Shown: positions 34,960 to 42,991 of the stretch, piece after piece
How positions within the stretch are numbered: the stretch's first letter is position 1
Layout: each line of letters begins with the position of its first letter
Assembly (NCBI GenBank): GCA_947463325.1
Contig: CANHQT010000019.1
Span: forward strand, 1 to 43,720
Length of the DNA stretch: 43,720 nucleotides
Source of the DNA: Sphingomonadaceae bacterium
Lineage (GTDB): Bacteria > Pseudomonadota > Alphaproteobacteria > Sphingomonadales > Sphingomonadaceae
Direction: 5' to 3'
Translations under genes and position numbers: made by a program
Notes under the pieces: generated by a model
What the model was told of the DNA's origin: nothing
The model's input: only the letters and a program-made list of their open reading frames with translations
The model's database searches: none

Positions 34960-36861
34960 ATGGTGCAGGGGGCAATCTCCAGGGAGTCCGGGCGGACACG
35001 CCTGACACAGTTGGCCGATTTAATGATGGATCAGCTGCCGGCCCCTATTGCCATGTTCGATACCAATCTGCGGTGTGTCCGGGTGAACGCTCGCTGGCTT
35101 GAACAGCCGCCATTCTCCGCTGAAAATCCCGTCGGCCACACCAGTGAAGAAGTGTTCACCAAAGCCCGCCGACACATGCGGACCTACCTTAAGCGCGCGA
35201 TTTCCGGCGAGACTTTCTCGAGCGAGCCTCAACGCATTCTCACCGACGATGGCAGAGAAATATGGCTTCGTTCGCATTTGTCACCTTGGCACGATACCAA
35301 GATGAACATCAAAGGCGCCATGCTGGTATGTGAAAACGTCACAGCAGGTATGGAGCAAAAGATTAATTCAAAAATCCTTCACGAAGAACTCTCTCTCTAT
35401 GTAGAAAATGCCGAAGGATTTGCTCTATTTTTACTCAATGATGATGGTCGCGTCACCCTTTGGAATCAGGCAGCGGAGCGACTGACCGGATGGAGCGAAT
35501 TGGAGGTGCTCGGTCAGACCACCGAATTTCTGCTCCTATCCAAAGACCGGAATGATGGACTGCTCGACCGGCAGCTTGATGCTGCGCGACGTGAGGGGTT
35601 TTTCCGTGACCGCGGGTGGCGCGTTCGCAAGGATGGCACGCGCTTGCGTGCCGAAGTGACGATCTCGCGGATTGAAGGCGACGATCTGTTGCCGAGCGGC
35701 TTTGGCCAAATCCTTCGCGACGTTACTAGCGAGGAACTCCAGACGCGCTCGCTGGAAGCGAATGCGGTGCTGCTGCGATCGATCCTTGAGACGATCCCCG
35801 ATGCGCTGGTGGTTATCGACATCGATGGGCGGATCTTGATGTTCAGCAAGGCGGCCGAAGCCATGTTTGGCTATGCGGGGAGCGAAGTCCTCGGCCTCGA
35901 TGTTTCGATCCTCATGCCTGAGCGCGACCGTGAAGGCCACGATACCCAATTGTCACATTATCGGCTGACGGGTGAGAAAAGACTGATAGGCAAGCGGCGC
36001 CGGCTGATCGGGCGGCGCAAGGACGGAACGGAATTCCCCCATACGCTCCAGCTTGCCGAAGCATTCGGCGGCGGCCGACGCATGATCGCGGGCTTCGTAC
36101 ATGACCTCACCGCCGAAGAGGCCTCGGCCGCGCAGCTTGAGCAAGTGCAGCGGGAATTGGCGCACATTGCGCGACTGCATGAAATGGGAACGCTGGCCAC
36201 CACCATCGCTCATGAACTCAATCAGCCCTTGATGGCGGTAGCGAACATCGTCCAGACCGCCGCCGACATCCTGTCAAAAGGCGATCCTCCCAACCGGAAG
36301 GTTCTGGCCGAAGCCCTGACAGAGGCAGGACGGGAGTCCATACGGGCCGGTGAGATATTGCGGCGCCTGCGCCTGTTCCTGTCGCGAGGGGACCTGGAAA
36401 AGACGCTCGAAGATCCGTGCAAATTGGCTGAGGATGCGATCTATTTCGAGGCCGCCGCCGCACGGTACAGGAACGTCGCCTGCAAGGTGGACTGTCAGCC
36501 CGAGATCCAGAAAATCCTCGTCGACCGGGTGCAGATCCAGCAGGTCATTCTCAACCTCGTCAAAAACGCGATCCAGTCTGTCGGTGCAAATGGCAAGGTT
36601 ACGGTCGCTATCACTGCCGAGCGGGATCATCTGCGCTTCACAGTGAGCGATACGGGCACTGGCGTGCCGCTGGACCGGGTCGGCCGTCTATTCATCCCCT
36701 TCAGCACCACCAAAACTGATGGGATGGGCCTGGGCCTGCCCATTTGCCGGTCCATCATCGAAGCTCATGGCGGCTCCATTTGGTACGATCCCCCCAATGG
36801 GGGAGGGGCCGCCTTTGTCTTTACCCTTCCGAAAACCCTCGAGGAGATTGAAGATGCCTAG
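34960..36861 (+). CDS. Soluble triple-PAS sensor histidine kinase (FixL-like, haem His absent)
   Basis: A 633-residue cytoplasmic kinase with no membrane span. Three PAS domains lie at about 20-128, 143-262 and 268-385. The transmitter follows, with the H-box TIAHELNQPLMAVANIVQ (His418), N-box ILNLVKNAIQSV, DTGTGVPLDRVG and GMGLGLPICRSIIEAHGGS. PAS3 is strikingly FixL-like (ILMPERDREGHD, RRKDGTEFPHTLQL). However, the residue aligned with the haem-ligating His of FixL (in SDPHIIG) is Arg341 (in GEKRLIG), so classic haem-based oxygen sensing is unlikely. GGAGAGGGGA precedes the ATG. The stop overlaps the FixJ-type gene by eight bases, so they form a cognate pair. Confidence 0.88.
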   Translation: MVQGAISRESGRTRLTQLADLMMDQLPAPIAMFDTNLRCVRVNARWLEQPPFSAENPVGHTSEEVFTKARRHMRTYLKRAISGETFSSEPQRILTDDGREIWLRSHLSPWHDTKMNIKGAMLVCENVTAGMEQKINSKILHEELSLYVENAEGFALFLLNDDGRVTLWNQAAERLTGWSELEVLGQTTEFLLLSKDRNDGLLDRQLDAARREGFFRDRGWRVRKDGTRLRAEVTISRIEGDDLLPSGFGQILRDVTSEELQTRSLEANAVLLRSILETIPDALVVIDIDGRILMFSKAAEAMFGYAGSEVLGLDVSILMPERDREGHDTQLSHYRLTGEKRLIGKRRRLIGRRKDGTEFPHTLQLAEAFGGGRRMIAGFVHDLTAEEASAAQLEQVQRELAHIARLHEMGTLATTIAHELNQPLMAVANIVQTAADILSKGDPPNRKVLAEALTEAGRESIRAGEILRRLRLFLSRGDLEKTLEDPCKLAEDAIYFEAAAARYRNVACKVDCQPEIQKILVDRVQIQQVILNLVKNAIQSVGANGKVTVAITAERDHLRFTVSDTGTGVPLDRVGRLFIPFSTTKTDGMGLGLPICRSIIEAHGGSIWYDPPNGGGAAFVFTLPKTLEEIEDA

Positions 36862-37522
36862 CAAGCATAAGCTGGTGCACGTGGTCGACGATGATGAGGG
36901 CGTGCGTCGTTCACTCGACTTTCTTCTCACCAACGCTGGCTATGACGTGATGCGTTGGGACAGTGCCGAGGCCTTTTTGAAGGGGGCCGATAAGTCGCTG
37001 GCCGCCTGCGCATTGCTCGATATCAGGATGCCGGGGATGGACGGGCTCGAGCTGCAACATGAAATGCAGCGCCAAGGTCTCAATTTTCCCGTGATTGTCC
37101 TTTCGGGTCATGGCGACATTGCCATGGCGGTGGAGGCCATGCAGGCAGGTGCGGTGGATTTCCTGCAAAAGCCGGCGGAAAGAGAGCATGTGCTGGGCGC
37201 TGTCGCCCGGGCTTTCGACAGCATCACGGACTGCGAAGAGCAGCGGAAACGCGAAGATTGGGCGAAAACCCAGATCGGACGTCTCACCATCCGCGAGCAG
37301 GAGGTGCTCGATGGACTTGCCTGTGGCTATCCCAACAAGACTATCGCCTATGATCTCGGGATAAGTGCGCGCACAGTTGAGGTCTACCGGGCCAATTTGA
37401 TGGAGAAGCTGGGCGTTAGCAGCTTCGCCGACGCGCTCCGGATTGCCTTTGCTGCCGGCCTTGGCTCGAAGAAGAACTGGCTCAGCGCCCATACCTTGCT
37501 CATTCACCAAGTGCAGAGCTGA
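36854..37522 (+). CDS. FixJ-family response regulator
   Basis: A 222-residue regulator with an N-terminal receiver and C-terminal LuxR-type DNA-binding domain. The receiver has acidic pocket VVDDDEG, phospho-acceptor Asp56 (LLDIRMPGMDGLEL), VLSGHGDIAMAVEAMQAGAV and the conserved Lys in FLQKPAERE. The HTH reads LTIREQEVLDGLACGYPNKT then AYDLGISARTVEVYRANLME. The start at ATG 36854 lies inside the 3' end of the kinase gene (eight-base overlap). It should be phosphorylated by the upstream kinase. Targets may include the neighbouring BON and hsp20 genes; that is inference. Confidence 0.92.
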   Translation: MPSKHKLVHVVDDDEGVRRSLDFLLTNAGYDVMRWDSAEAFLKGADKSLAACALLDIRMPGMDGLELQHEMQRQGLNFPVIVLSGHGDIAMAVEAMQAGAVDFLQKPAEREHVLGAVARAFDSITDCEEQRKREDWAKTQIGRLTIREQEVLDGLACGYPNKTIAYDLGISARTVEVYRANLMEKLGVSSFADALRIAFAAGLGSKKNWLSAHTLLIHQVQS

Positions 37523-37649
37523 CTGCCTGTCTCCGGATAATACCGCATCGCCGCCAGTGCCGCTGGATCCCAGAAGCGAACTGCAGGCAGACGCTCGCAT
37601 GACATTTGTGCCGAGGGTCTTCCCCATGTTCCAGTTAGGGAGACAGGCA

Positions 37650-38303
37650 ATGAAAAAGAGTGATGCTGACCTTCAGCGTGACGTGCAGGACGAACTCGAA
37701 TGGGAACCGCGCGTGGACCACGCCGACATCGGCGTATCCGTGACCGATGGGGTGGTTGCCCTCAACGGCTATGTCAAAAGCTATGCTGAGAAAATGGCGG
37801 CCGAACACGCCGCGATGCGGGTCGAAGGGGTCCAGGCGGTCGCCGATGAGATCAACGTGCGCCTGTCCTCCGACGGCAAGCTGGCCGACCATGAAATCGC
37901 CAAGCGAATTCTCGACATCTTCGAATATAATGTGCTGATTCCTGACGATGGCATTCATGTCACCGTCGACGGGGGATGGGTGAAACTGTCGGGCGAGGTG
38001 GAGTGGCGGTACCAAAGCGATGAAGCCGCACGCGCCGCCGGCAAGATTTCAGGCGTCACGCGTGTATCGAACGGCATCGTAATCAGATCCAAGTCCAGCA
38101 TTTCGGACATCAGACGGCGCATTGAAGATGCGTTCGAAAGACAGGCAGGTCTTGATGCGGCGTCAGTCACAATTGCCACCAGTGGTCACAAGGTAACGCT
38201 CGGTGGCAAGGTCAAGGCGTGGCACGAGCGCAGACTGGCCGAACAGGCAGCATGGTCTGCCCCGGGAGTGACCCAAGTCGAGGACCGGATTGTCATCGGT
38301 TAG
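37650..38303 (+). CDS. Triple BON-domain protein (cytoplasmic)
   Basis: A 217-residue protein built of three BON repeats at roughly 5-70, 78-145 and 150-217. Each has the pattern V.V.dG.V.LsG.V (GVSVTDGVVALNGYV, HVTVDGGWVKLSGEV, ATSGHKVTLGGKV) and ends in GV..V.d.I.V. There is no signal peptide, unlike periplasmic OsmY. ATG 37650 follows AGGGAGA; the frame is open further upstream, but nothing there looks coding. Proteins of this kind are often induced with Hsp20 and CBS proteins under stress or low oxygen. BON domains are thought to bind phospholipid; the target is unknown. Confidence 0.85.
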   Translation: MKKSDADLQRDVQDELEWEPRVDHADIGVSVTDGVVALNGYVKSYAEKMAAEHAAMRVEGVQAVADEINVRLSSDGKLADHEIAKRILDIFEYNVLIPDDGIHVTVDGGWVKLSGEVEWRYQSDEAARAAGKISGVTRVSNGIVIRSKSSISDIRRRIEDAFERQAGLDAASVTIATSGHKVTLGGKVKAWHERRLAEQAAWSAPGVTQVEDRIVIG

Positions 38304-38316
38304 ATCGCCATCTCAT

Positions 38317-38346
38317 GCCGACGGCGGCATTGCAGCAGCCGTCGGC
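38317..38346. terminator. Inverted repeat between convergent BON and hsp20 genes
   Basis: GCCGACGGC and GCCGTCGGC form a perfect 9-bp stem with a 12-base loop, 13 bp after the BON gene stop. No strong T-run follows. It is placed to end the rightward transcript; the leftward hsp20 transcript ends 160 bp away on the other side. Confidence 0.5.
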
Positions 38347-38505
38347 CTGAAAGCCTGCCCCTTTAATGCGCCGCCAGTCAGGGAATGGGGCGCATAGCCG
38401 GCGCTGTTCGAATGACCCCGCCACAAATCACTCCTATTGGTGGCGAATGGCTATCGCCGCCGACCACGCGCAATCCCGAGGCGGTCGCACGATCTGATCG
38501 ACCAA

Positions 38506-38988
38506 TCAGCCAACAGCGATCTTGCGGACGCTCTGCAGACGCTCCTTGTCCTTTCCGATGGTAACCTTGAGGACACCGCGCCGATACTTCGCCTCGATCC
38601 GATCGGGATCGGCATCAGAAGGAAGGGTCATGCGCCGCTGAAACCTTCCATAGCTGCGCTCGCTGATCAGGCAGTCGGCGGACTTCTCTTCCGTTTCTTT
38701 CTGCTTCTCGCCGGAAATCTTGAGTATATCGTCGGCCAACTCAACCTCGATATCCTTGTCCTCAAGCCCGGGCAGCTCGATCGCCAGTTCATAATGATCG
38801 CCCTTGTCCTTGAGCTCTGCCAAGGGGCTGAAATCGACCCCGTCAGGCACAGAGAACATCCGGGGCATTTGAACCGGAATCGAAAAATCGTCTAACAATT
38901 GATCGATTTCATTACGCAGCCGCGCAAAAACCGTTTCAATACCGCTTTCCGGTGCTGAACTGGTTGATACTATCGCTTGCTTGTTCAT
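38506..38988 (-). CDS. Hsp20 family small heat-shock protein
   Basis: An ATP-independent holdase chaperone, 160 residues. The N-terminal arm (MNKQAIVSTSSAPESGIETV) leads to the alpha-crystallin domain from about residue 48: FSPLAELKDKGDHYELAIEL, PGLEDKDIEVELADDILKIS and SYGRFQRRMTLPSDADPDRI. The last conserved strand is YRRGVLKVTIGK. A C-terminal I-x-V (KIAV) stands in for the usual I-x-I tail motif used in oligomer assembly. GGAGGAG precedes the ATG. It is convergent with the BON gene. TACGGAT, also found before the kinase gene, occurs about 105 bp upstream of its start. Confidence 0.93.
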   Translation of the reverse strand: MNKQAIVSTSSAPESGIETVFARLRNEIDQLLDDFSIPVQMPRMFSVPDGVDFSPLAELKDKGDHYELAIELPGLEDKDIEVELADDILKISGEKQKETEEKSADCLISERSYGRFQRRMTLPSDADPDRIEAKYRRGVLKVTIGKDKERLQSVRKIAVG

Positions 38989-39207
38989 CGCGCTCCTCCA
39001 TTGGATTGGAATGGCGTCTGCTCATAAAATAAGGGAGCAATCGGCCTGCAATGACACAATATGGGTACATCATCCGAATGTGATCGGTTAAGATACGGAT
39101 CGCCGACTGGGGGAGATCGCCGGATGATCTGGCAACCTGGCCGCCCGCCATTCCCGCGCCAGCAGAAAAGTAGCGGGCTTTGCCAGCATCAGCGATGGCC
39201 CAAGCTG

Positions 39208-39224
39208 CCGGTTCTCAGAACCGG
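39208..39224 (-). terminator. Near-perfect palindrome across the stop codon of the beta-barrel gene
   Basis: CCGGTTCT and AGAACCGG flank a single base, and the last codons and stop of the outer-membrane protein gene lie inside it. A hairpin could still form with a slightly larger loop. It may help end the amyloid operon transcript or may be an operator; there is no T-run. Confidence 0.3.
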
Positions 39225-40594
39225 AACGGCAGGCGGATCGCGATCGACATATCGGGGCTGTCGTCAGTCAGCCCGATCCCGACATTCGTGACCAGGGCCA
39301 GTCTTGGCGAGAGAGAGAAGGTCGCGCCGAAATTCGCAATAGCGACATTCGCCTGACTGCCGACCACCACGCGCTGGTCCTGCCCGTCAGGCGTCAACCG
39401 CGTACGCTCGACCAATCTTTGGCTGTAGGACATCGAGATACTCGATTTGTCGTTGAGCGCGAAAGCAAGGCCGACCCCGAATTGCCATGCGTCGCCGATA
39501 TCAACGCGCCCGGGGAGGTCTCCCACATTCTCGTCAATGTCGCTGAAGTCGCGAGAGAAGTTACGGAAATAGCTTAGGTTTCCGAAAACCACCAACGGAT
39601 CGAGGGTCTTCAACACCGCCACGCCCAGCGACGCGCCATAGACGCCGTTACCGGTGGCAAGGCTTTCCGGCACCTGGAGGTTGCCTTCGCTATTCTCGAC
39701 CTCCACGAATTCAACGCCAAAGGGGTGGCGTCCGGTCGGGAACTTGACCCGCGCGCTGACGACCACATCGGGTTGGCGCGTCGTTTCGGCGAGCAAGCGG
39801 TAACTTGCCCCGATGCTGAAATCACCGAAGCCCTCGTCGTGGACAGTGCTCTCGACCAATGCCGAAGCCGAACCGCCAGCGCCGCCCGAGCGAAAGTTCG
39901 AGGCGCGGTAGAGGAACGGCAGGTTGGCATCTACGAACAGGCGGTCCGATACGCCGTAACGGATGGTCGGATCGGCAGTGAAGACATCCGACTTGATCTG
40001 GTCGATGCTGATCGTGCCGAGGAAGATCGCATCAAGCGCCAGAAACCCGTTGAGCGAGATCCGCGCGTTATCGAAATGCGAGTATCCCAGACCGAGATCG
40101 AAACCGAGCCGGTCACCGAAGCGCCCTCGCTGTTCCTGCGCGACTTCGACCACTGCATCGCTGGGCGCCGGAGAACGGCGTTCCGGCTCGTCGCTCGCTC
40201 GTCCGGCAACCGGCGACGATTGATCCTGGCCGGTGCGCGCGAATGCCTGGGCAAGGTCCTGATTGCGGAAGAAAGCAAGCGCTGGATCGTCCGGGATCGC
40301 AAGCTGAGACGGCGCAGCATAGGCACCACGCAGCTCGGACGCCTCGTCCGCCTCAATCGAGAAGAGTGGCGGGACTTCAATTCGTTCGATCAACGCAATG
40401 CGCGCTTCGAGTTCCGCCAGCCTGCGGTGATAGGCAGCTTCACGTTGCTGGAGGCTCTCGACCTCTGCGCGAAGCGCGCCGAGTTCGTCCGGATCATCAG
40501 GCAATTCTTCTGCGGCCGCCCCTGTCGGGCAGCAGGTCAGAACACTGACAATTGCGATCATTGCAGTCATAGGCAGCGACACGATTTTCGACAT
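39215..40594 (-). CDS. Outer-membrane beta-barrel protein with N-terminal coiled coil (FapF-like amyloid secretion porin)
   Basis: A 459-residue exported protein. The signal peptide ends near Ala28 (TCCPTGAAA). A clean heptad coiled coil spans about residues 37-70, with a/d positions L38, L41, V45, L48, L59, L62, I66 and I69. A Pro/acidic linker to about 145 follows. The rest alternates as amphipathic beta strands (RLGFDLGLGYSHF, LFVDANLPFLYRAS, AWQFGVGLAFALN, SSISMSYSQRLVE) and ends in an aromatic residue (IRLPFRF), as outer-membrane barrels do. A coiled coil, a linker and then a barrel is the plan of FapF, the Fap amyloid exporter of Pseudomonas. It is the last gene of the operon, 17 bp after the Cys-pair/PG-binding gene. 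GGGAGAAGG supports ATG 40594. Export of the amyloid is inferred. Confidence 0.72.
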   Translation of the reverse strand: MSKIVSLPMTAMIAIVSVLTCCPTGAAAEELPDDPDELGALRAEVESLQQREAAYHRRLAELEARIALIERIEVPPLFSIEADEASELRGAYAAPSQLAIPDDPALAFFRNQDLAQAFARTGQDQSSPVAGRASDEPERRSPAPSDAVVEVAQEQRGRFGDRLGFDLGLGYSHFDNARISLNGFLALDAIFLGTISIDQIKSDVFTADPTIRYGVSDRLFVDANLPFLYRASNFRSGGAGGSASALVESTVHDEGFGDFSIGASYRLLAETTRQPDVVVSARVKFPTGRHPFGVEFVEVENSEGNLQVPESLATGNGVYGASLGVAVLKTLDPLVVFGNLSYFRNFSRDFSDIDENVGDLPGRVDIGDAWQFGVGLAFALNDKSSISMSYSQRLVERTRLTPDGQDQRVVVGSQANVAIANFGATFSLSPRLALVTNVGIGLTDDSPDMSIAIRLPFRF

Positions 40595-40611
40595 GGTCCT
40601 TCTCCCGAGCG

Positions 40612-41205
40612 TTATGGATTGAGCAGTTTCCAAAGGGTGGCAGGGTCAGGCACACCGGTCGGATCGAGTCCCACGCTGCGCTGGAAACCGCGAAAGGCAT
40701 CGCGCAGGGCCGGGGTGTAGGTGCCGTCTTCGGGGCCGGAATAATGCCCGCGCAATATCAGGGCAGCCTGGGCCCGGCGCAGGATTGCCTCATAGACAAA
40801 GGCGCGATTCTGCCCGTCGCCGACCTCAAGCATCGGCGAAAAGCGGGCGACCCTGAACGGCCGCAGCCCGCCGACCATGCTCTGGATAACACCGACGAGG
40901 CGGTCGTCGGGATGCTGCGCACAATGGTTTTCGACAATCATGTCGAGCGCAGCGGCATTATGCCAAGGTGTCAGATCGAAAGTATCAGGCTCATAGAGAT
41001 TGGCTGCACTCAGATAGCCCTCGATGAAGCCGATCATGCGCTGGTAGTCGGGCGATGTGGTATCGGCGCGCGCTTCCACGAACCGTGCGCAGGTCAGCAT
41101 ACCAGCGCCTTCGACCGCGAACTGGCGCGGATTCTCCTGTGCGAGGGCGGCAGATAGCGGCGCGGCGGCCACCAGGCCTAGCGCAAGAATATGCCTTATC
41201 ATCAT
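40612..41205 (-). CDS. Exported protein: two-Cys helical domain plus peptidoglycan-binding domain
   Basis: A 197-residue protein with a signal peptide (ILALGLVAAAPLSAALAQ). Residues about 33-115 form a helical domain with two Cys (MLTCARFVEARAD and VENHCAQHPDDRL), likely a disulfide, reminiscent of Rap1a/HdeA-like periplasmic folds. The C-terminal 60 residues read like a PG_binding_1 domain (RRAQAALILRGHYSGPEDGT, LRDAFRGFQRSVGLDPTGVP, DPATLWKLLNP). It would thus be a periplasmic protein that docks on the cell wall. I do not recognise a counterpart in the Pseudomonas fap operon. GGGGAGAAG precedes the ATG, 32 bp after the preceding gene. Function unknown; a scaffold for the export pore is a guess. 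Confidence 0.7.
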   Translation of the reverse strand: MMIRHILALGLVAAAPLSAALAQENPRQFAVEGAGMLTCARFVEARADTTSPDYQRMIGFIEGYLSAANLYEPDTFDLTPWHNAAALDMIVENHCAQHPDDRLVGVIQSMVGGLRPFRVARFSPMLEVGDGQNRAFVYEAILRRAQAALILRGHYSGPEDGTYTPALRDAFRGFQRSVGLDPTGVPDPATLWKLLNP

Positions 41206-41237
41206 CGCTTCTCCCCGATTACGCCCCCGAGCTCTGC

Positions 41238-42086
41238 TCAGAAGCCGTGACCCTTCATTGCGCTCAGCGCTTCCTGCGCGCGCACGATCTGCTGGCTCTG
41301 CAAGGCATCGACGCCGAAAATCACGGCGGCGTGGTTCTCGATCATGTTGCTGTTACTCGCGAGGATGGTTTGCTGGAGCAGTTGGCCGATATCGCCGCCC
41401 GCCAATTGGCTGGCGCTGTCCTGACCGCCATTGCCGGTCATGATGATCCCGATCTGGTTGTCGGCCATCCGGAAATGCAGCGTGTCGCCATCGGCAAAGG
41501 CGATGTCTGCGGGGCCGCTGGCCGGGCTGAGCCCGCCTTGTGACAAGGCCGGAACCGCCGAAGACGGCACAATCATGACCTGCATCCCGTTGAGCGCGCG
41601 GTTATCTGCCCCGGCGATGACATGGGCCTGCGCGGCCCCGGAAAAGGCACCGAGCCCGCCCACGCCCAGCGCATCCTGCGGCGGGATATAAGCCACATAA
41701 CCTTCGTGCATGTCGGTTACGTCCATCGCCGGATCGCCTTCGCGCGACCAACCGATCATCAGCTGCGGCACAGGCCGTCCGCCATCACCGCGCGGCAGAA
41801 AATCGACGCTGAAAACAAGGCGCGCGAGCGTGGTGACACCGCTGGAATCCTGCCAGCTGGTCAGCATCGTGATCCCGAAGAACGAGACCGATTGCGGGGT
41901 GACAAACTTGCCGCGCAGTTCCGCCAGATCCTCGTCAGGAACGGGCTTTGCCGATGCCAACGCCGACAAATCCGGGGTGGAAGCCATCACCGGCACCGTG
42001 ATGGCGAAAGGCAGCATCAGTGCGAAAGCAAACGAACCAGCCAGGCGCATTGGCACGCGGCGATTGATTGTGCGGTGAGAGGACAT
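41238..42086 (-). CDS. Exported protein of unknown function in the amyloid-like operon
   Basis: A 282-residue protein with a signal peptide (FAFALMLPFAITVPVMA, cleavage near Ala35). I do not recognise the family. Visible features are DLAELRGKFVTPQSVSFFGI, a beta-rich centre (TTLARLVFSVDFLPRG, GYVAYIPPQDALGVGG), ALNGMQVMIVPSSAVPALSQ, and a Gln/Asn-rich helical end (GDIGQLLQQTILASNSNMIE). It lacks Cys after the signal peptide. The start is ATG 42086, seven bases from AAGGAGT; an upstream ATG at 42101 would overlap the C39 gene stop. By position (between FapD-like and FapF-like genes) it matches FapE of Pseudomonas, but I cannot show sequence similarity. Confidence 0.65.
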   Translation of the reverse strand: MSSHRTINRRVPMRLAGSFAFALMLPFAITVPVMASTPDLSALASAKPVPDEDLAELRGKFVTPQSVSFFGITMLTSWQDSSGVTTLARLVFSVDFLPRGDGGRPVPQLMIGWSREGDPAMDVTDMHEGYVAYIPPQDALGVGGLGAFSGAAQAHVIAGADNRALNGMQVMIVPSSAVPALSQGGLSPASGPADIAFADGDTLHFRMADNQIGIIMTGNGGQDSASQLAGGDIGQLLQQTILASNSNMIENHAAVIFGVDALQSQQIVRAQEALSAMKGHGF

Positions 42087-42097
42087 TGGTAACTCCT

Positions 42098-42832
42098 TCA
42101 AAAGGCGATGCGTGGGCCGAAGCCGAATTCAGAGAGCTCGGCGCCCGGCACTGTCGCGGTCAGCTCGAGCAGGCGCCGGGCCGAAAGGGGCTCCGGCGGG
42201 TCGAGCAAAGGATTGTCGGGGATGTAGCCTTCGCCGGAGACGACGAAGAGGACGCCGTTCCAGGCAGCTTCAAAGGCCGGGCGGGTCATGGTGAGATTGC
42301 CGAGCGCCGGATCGCCAATCGCGACACGATCACCAAAGGTGCGGCGCACCACTACGAAGTGCTTGTATCCGCGGATATCGAGCAGAGCGATCGCAGGGAC
42401 GTTGAGCCGTTCAAGCGTCGCGTAATCGACCCTGTACCCCTCAGCCTGATAGCCGACAGACTGAGCATAGGTCTTCATATCGAGCAGCGAGAAGCCCCTC
42501 TGCCGGACCACATCGGGATCGGCGATCCGCAGCATGTTGACCAGCACCTGCTGTTCGGTGGTGGAGCGGCCAAAAGCGTAATTGAAGATGGTCGCGAGGG
42601 CGGCTGCGCCGCAGCTGAAATCGGTCCGCTGGCGGATCAGATTTTCGAACCTGCGCTCTTTCCAACTGGTCAGGGACACCGCCAATGTCGGCGAACCACC
42701 ATTGACTGCGCCGAGCCAAAGCGGGGTTGGCGTGCCAGCTGGAACAGTCGAGCAGCCCCCGGCGAGACCGCAGGCCGTTACAGCGACGAGCATGGCTGGA
42801 ATGCCTCGCGTCGAACGGGACACCGAAATCAT
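42098..42832 (-). CDS. C39-family cysteine peptidase (FapD-like)
   Basis: A 244-residue exported papain-fold peptidase of family C39, without the ABC transporter parts found in bacteriocin exporters. A hydrophobic leader ends in VTAC (Cys21, a possible lipidation site; Cys27 is another). The active site is complete: Gln68 and Cys74 in RQRTDFSCGAAALATIF, His158 in IRGYKHFVVV, and Asp174 in AIGDPALGN. In fap operons the C39 enzyme FapD sits just after the amyloid gene and is needed for fibre export or processing. The gene order here is the same. It starts 159 bp after the repeat protein and is followed 11 bp later by the unknown exported protein. Confidence 0.82.
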   Translation of the reverse strand: MISVSRSTRGIPAMLVAVTACGLAGGCSTVPAGTPTPLWLGAVNGGSPTLAVSLTSWKERRFENLIRQRTDFSCGAAALATIFNYAFGRSTTEQQVLVNMLRIADPDVVRQRGFSLLDMKTYAQSVGYQAEGYRVDYATLERLNVPAIALLDIRGYKHFVVVRRTFGDRVAIGDPALGNLTMTRPAFEAAWNGVLFVVSGEGYIPDNPLLDPPEPLSARRLLELTATVPGAELSEFGFGPRIAF

Positions 42833-42870
42833 CTGCTTTTCCCTTAATGGTGGCTATCCCCCGCCGATCA

Positions 42871-42895
42871 GGGGAAGGGCTTTCGGCCCTTCCCC
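42871..42895 (-). promoter_or_regulatory. Strong hairpin between the repeat-protein gene and the C39 peptidase gene
   Basis: GGGGAAGGGC and GCCCTTCCCC form a perfect 10-bp stem with a 5-base loop, about 100 bp after the repeat-protein stop and 40 bp before the C39 start. No T-run follows on the transcribed strand. It would suit a partial terminator or a 3'-end stabiliser that lets the fibre subunit message exceed that of the export genes. Confidence 0.6.
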
Positions 42896-42991
42896 GTCTC
42901 GTTCGGCAGATCCCGGCTCGGGGGGACTTGGATCTACCGAGGGCCTCCCGCGGTCGGGTCGCAGACTGCGGGACGCCCAAGGCGGACGGCG

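Noticed and set aside
38936-39151. 71-codon open frame on the - strand ahead of hsp20
   Set aside because: It overlaps the hsp20 start in another frame, and the hsp20 ribosome site and promoter space lie within it.
39725-40720. 331-codon open frame on the + strand antisense to the beta-barrel gene
   Set aside because: The opposite strand carries a signal peptide, heptad coiled coil and barrel strands; this frame is Arg-rich shadow sequence.
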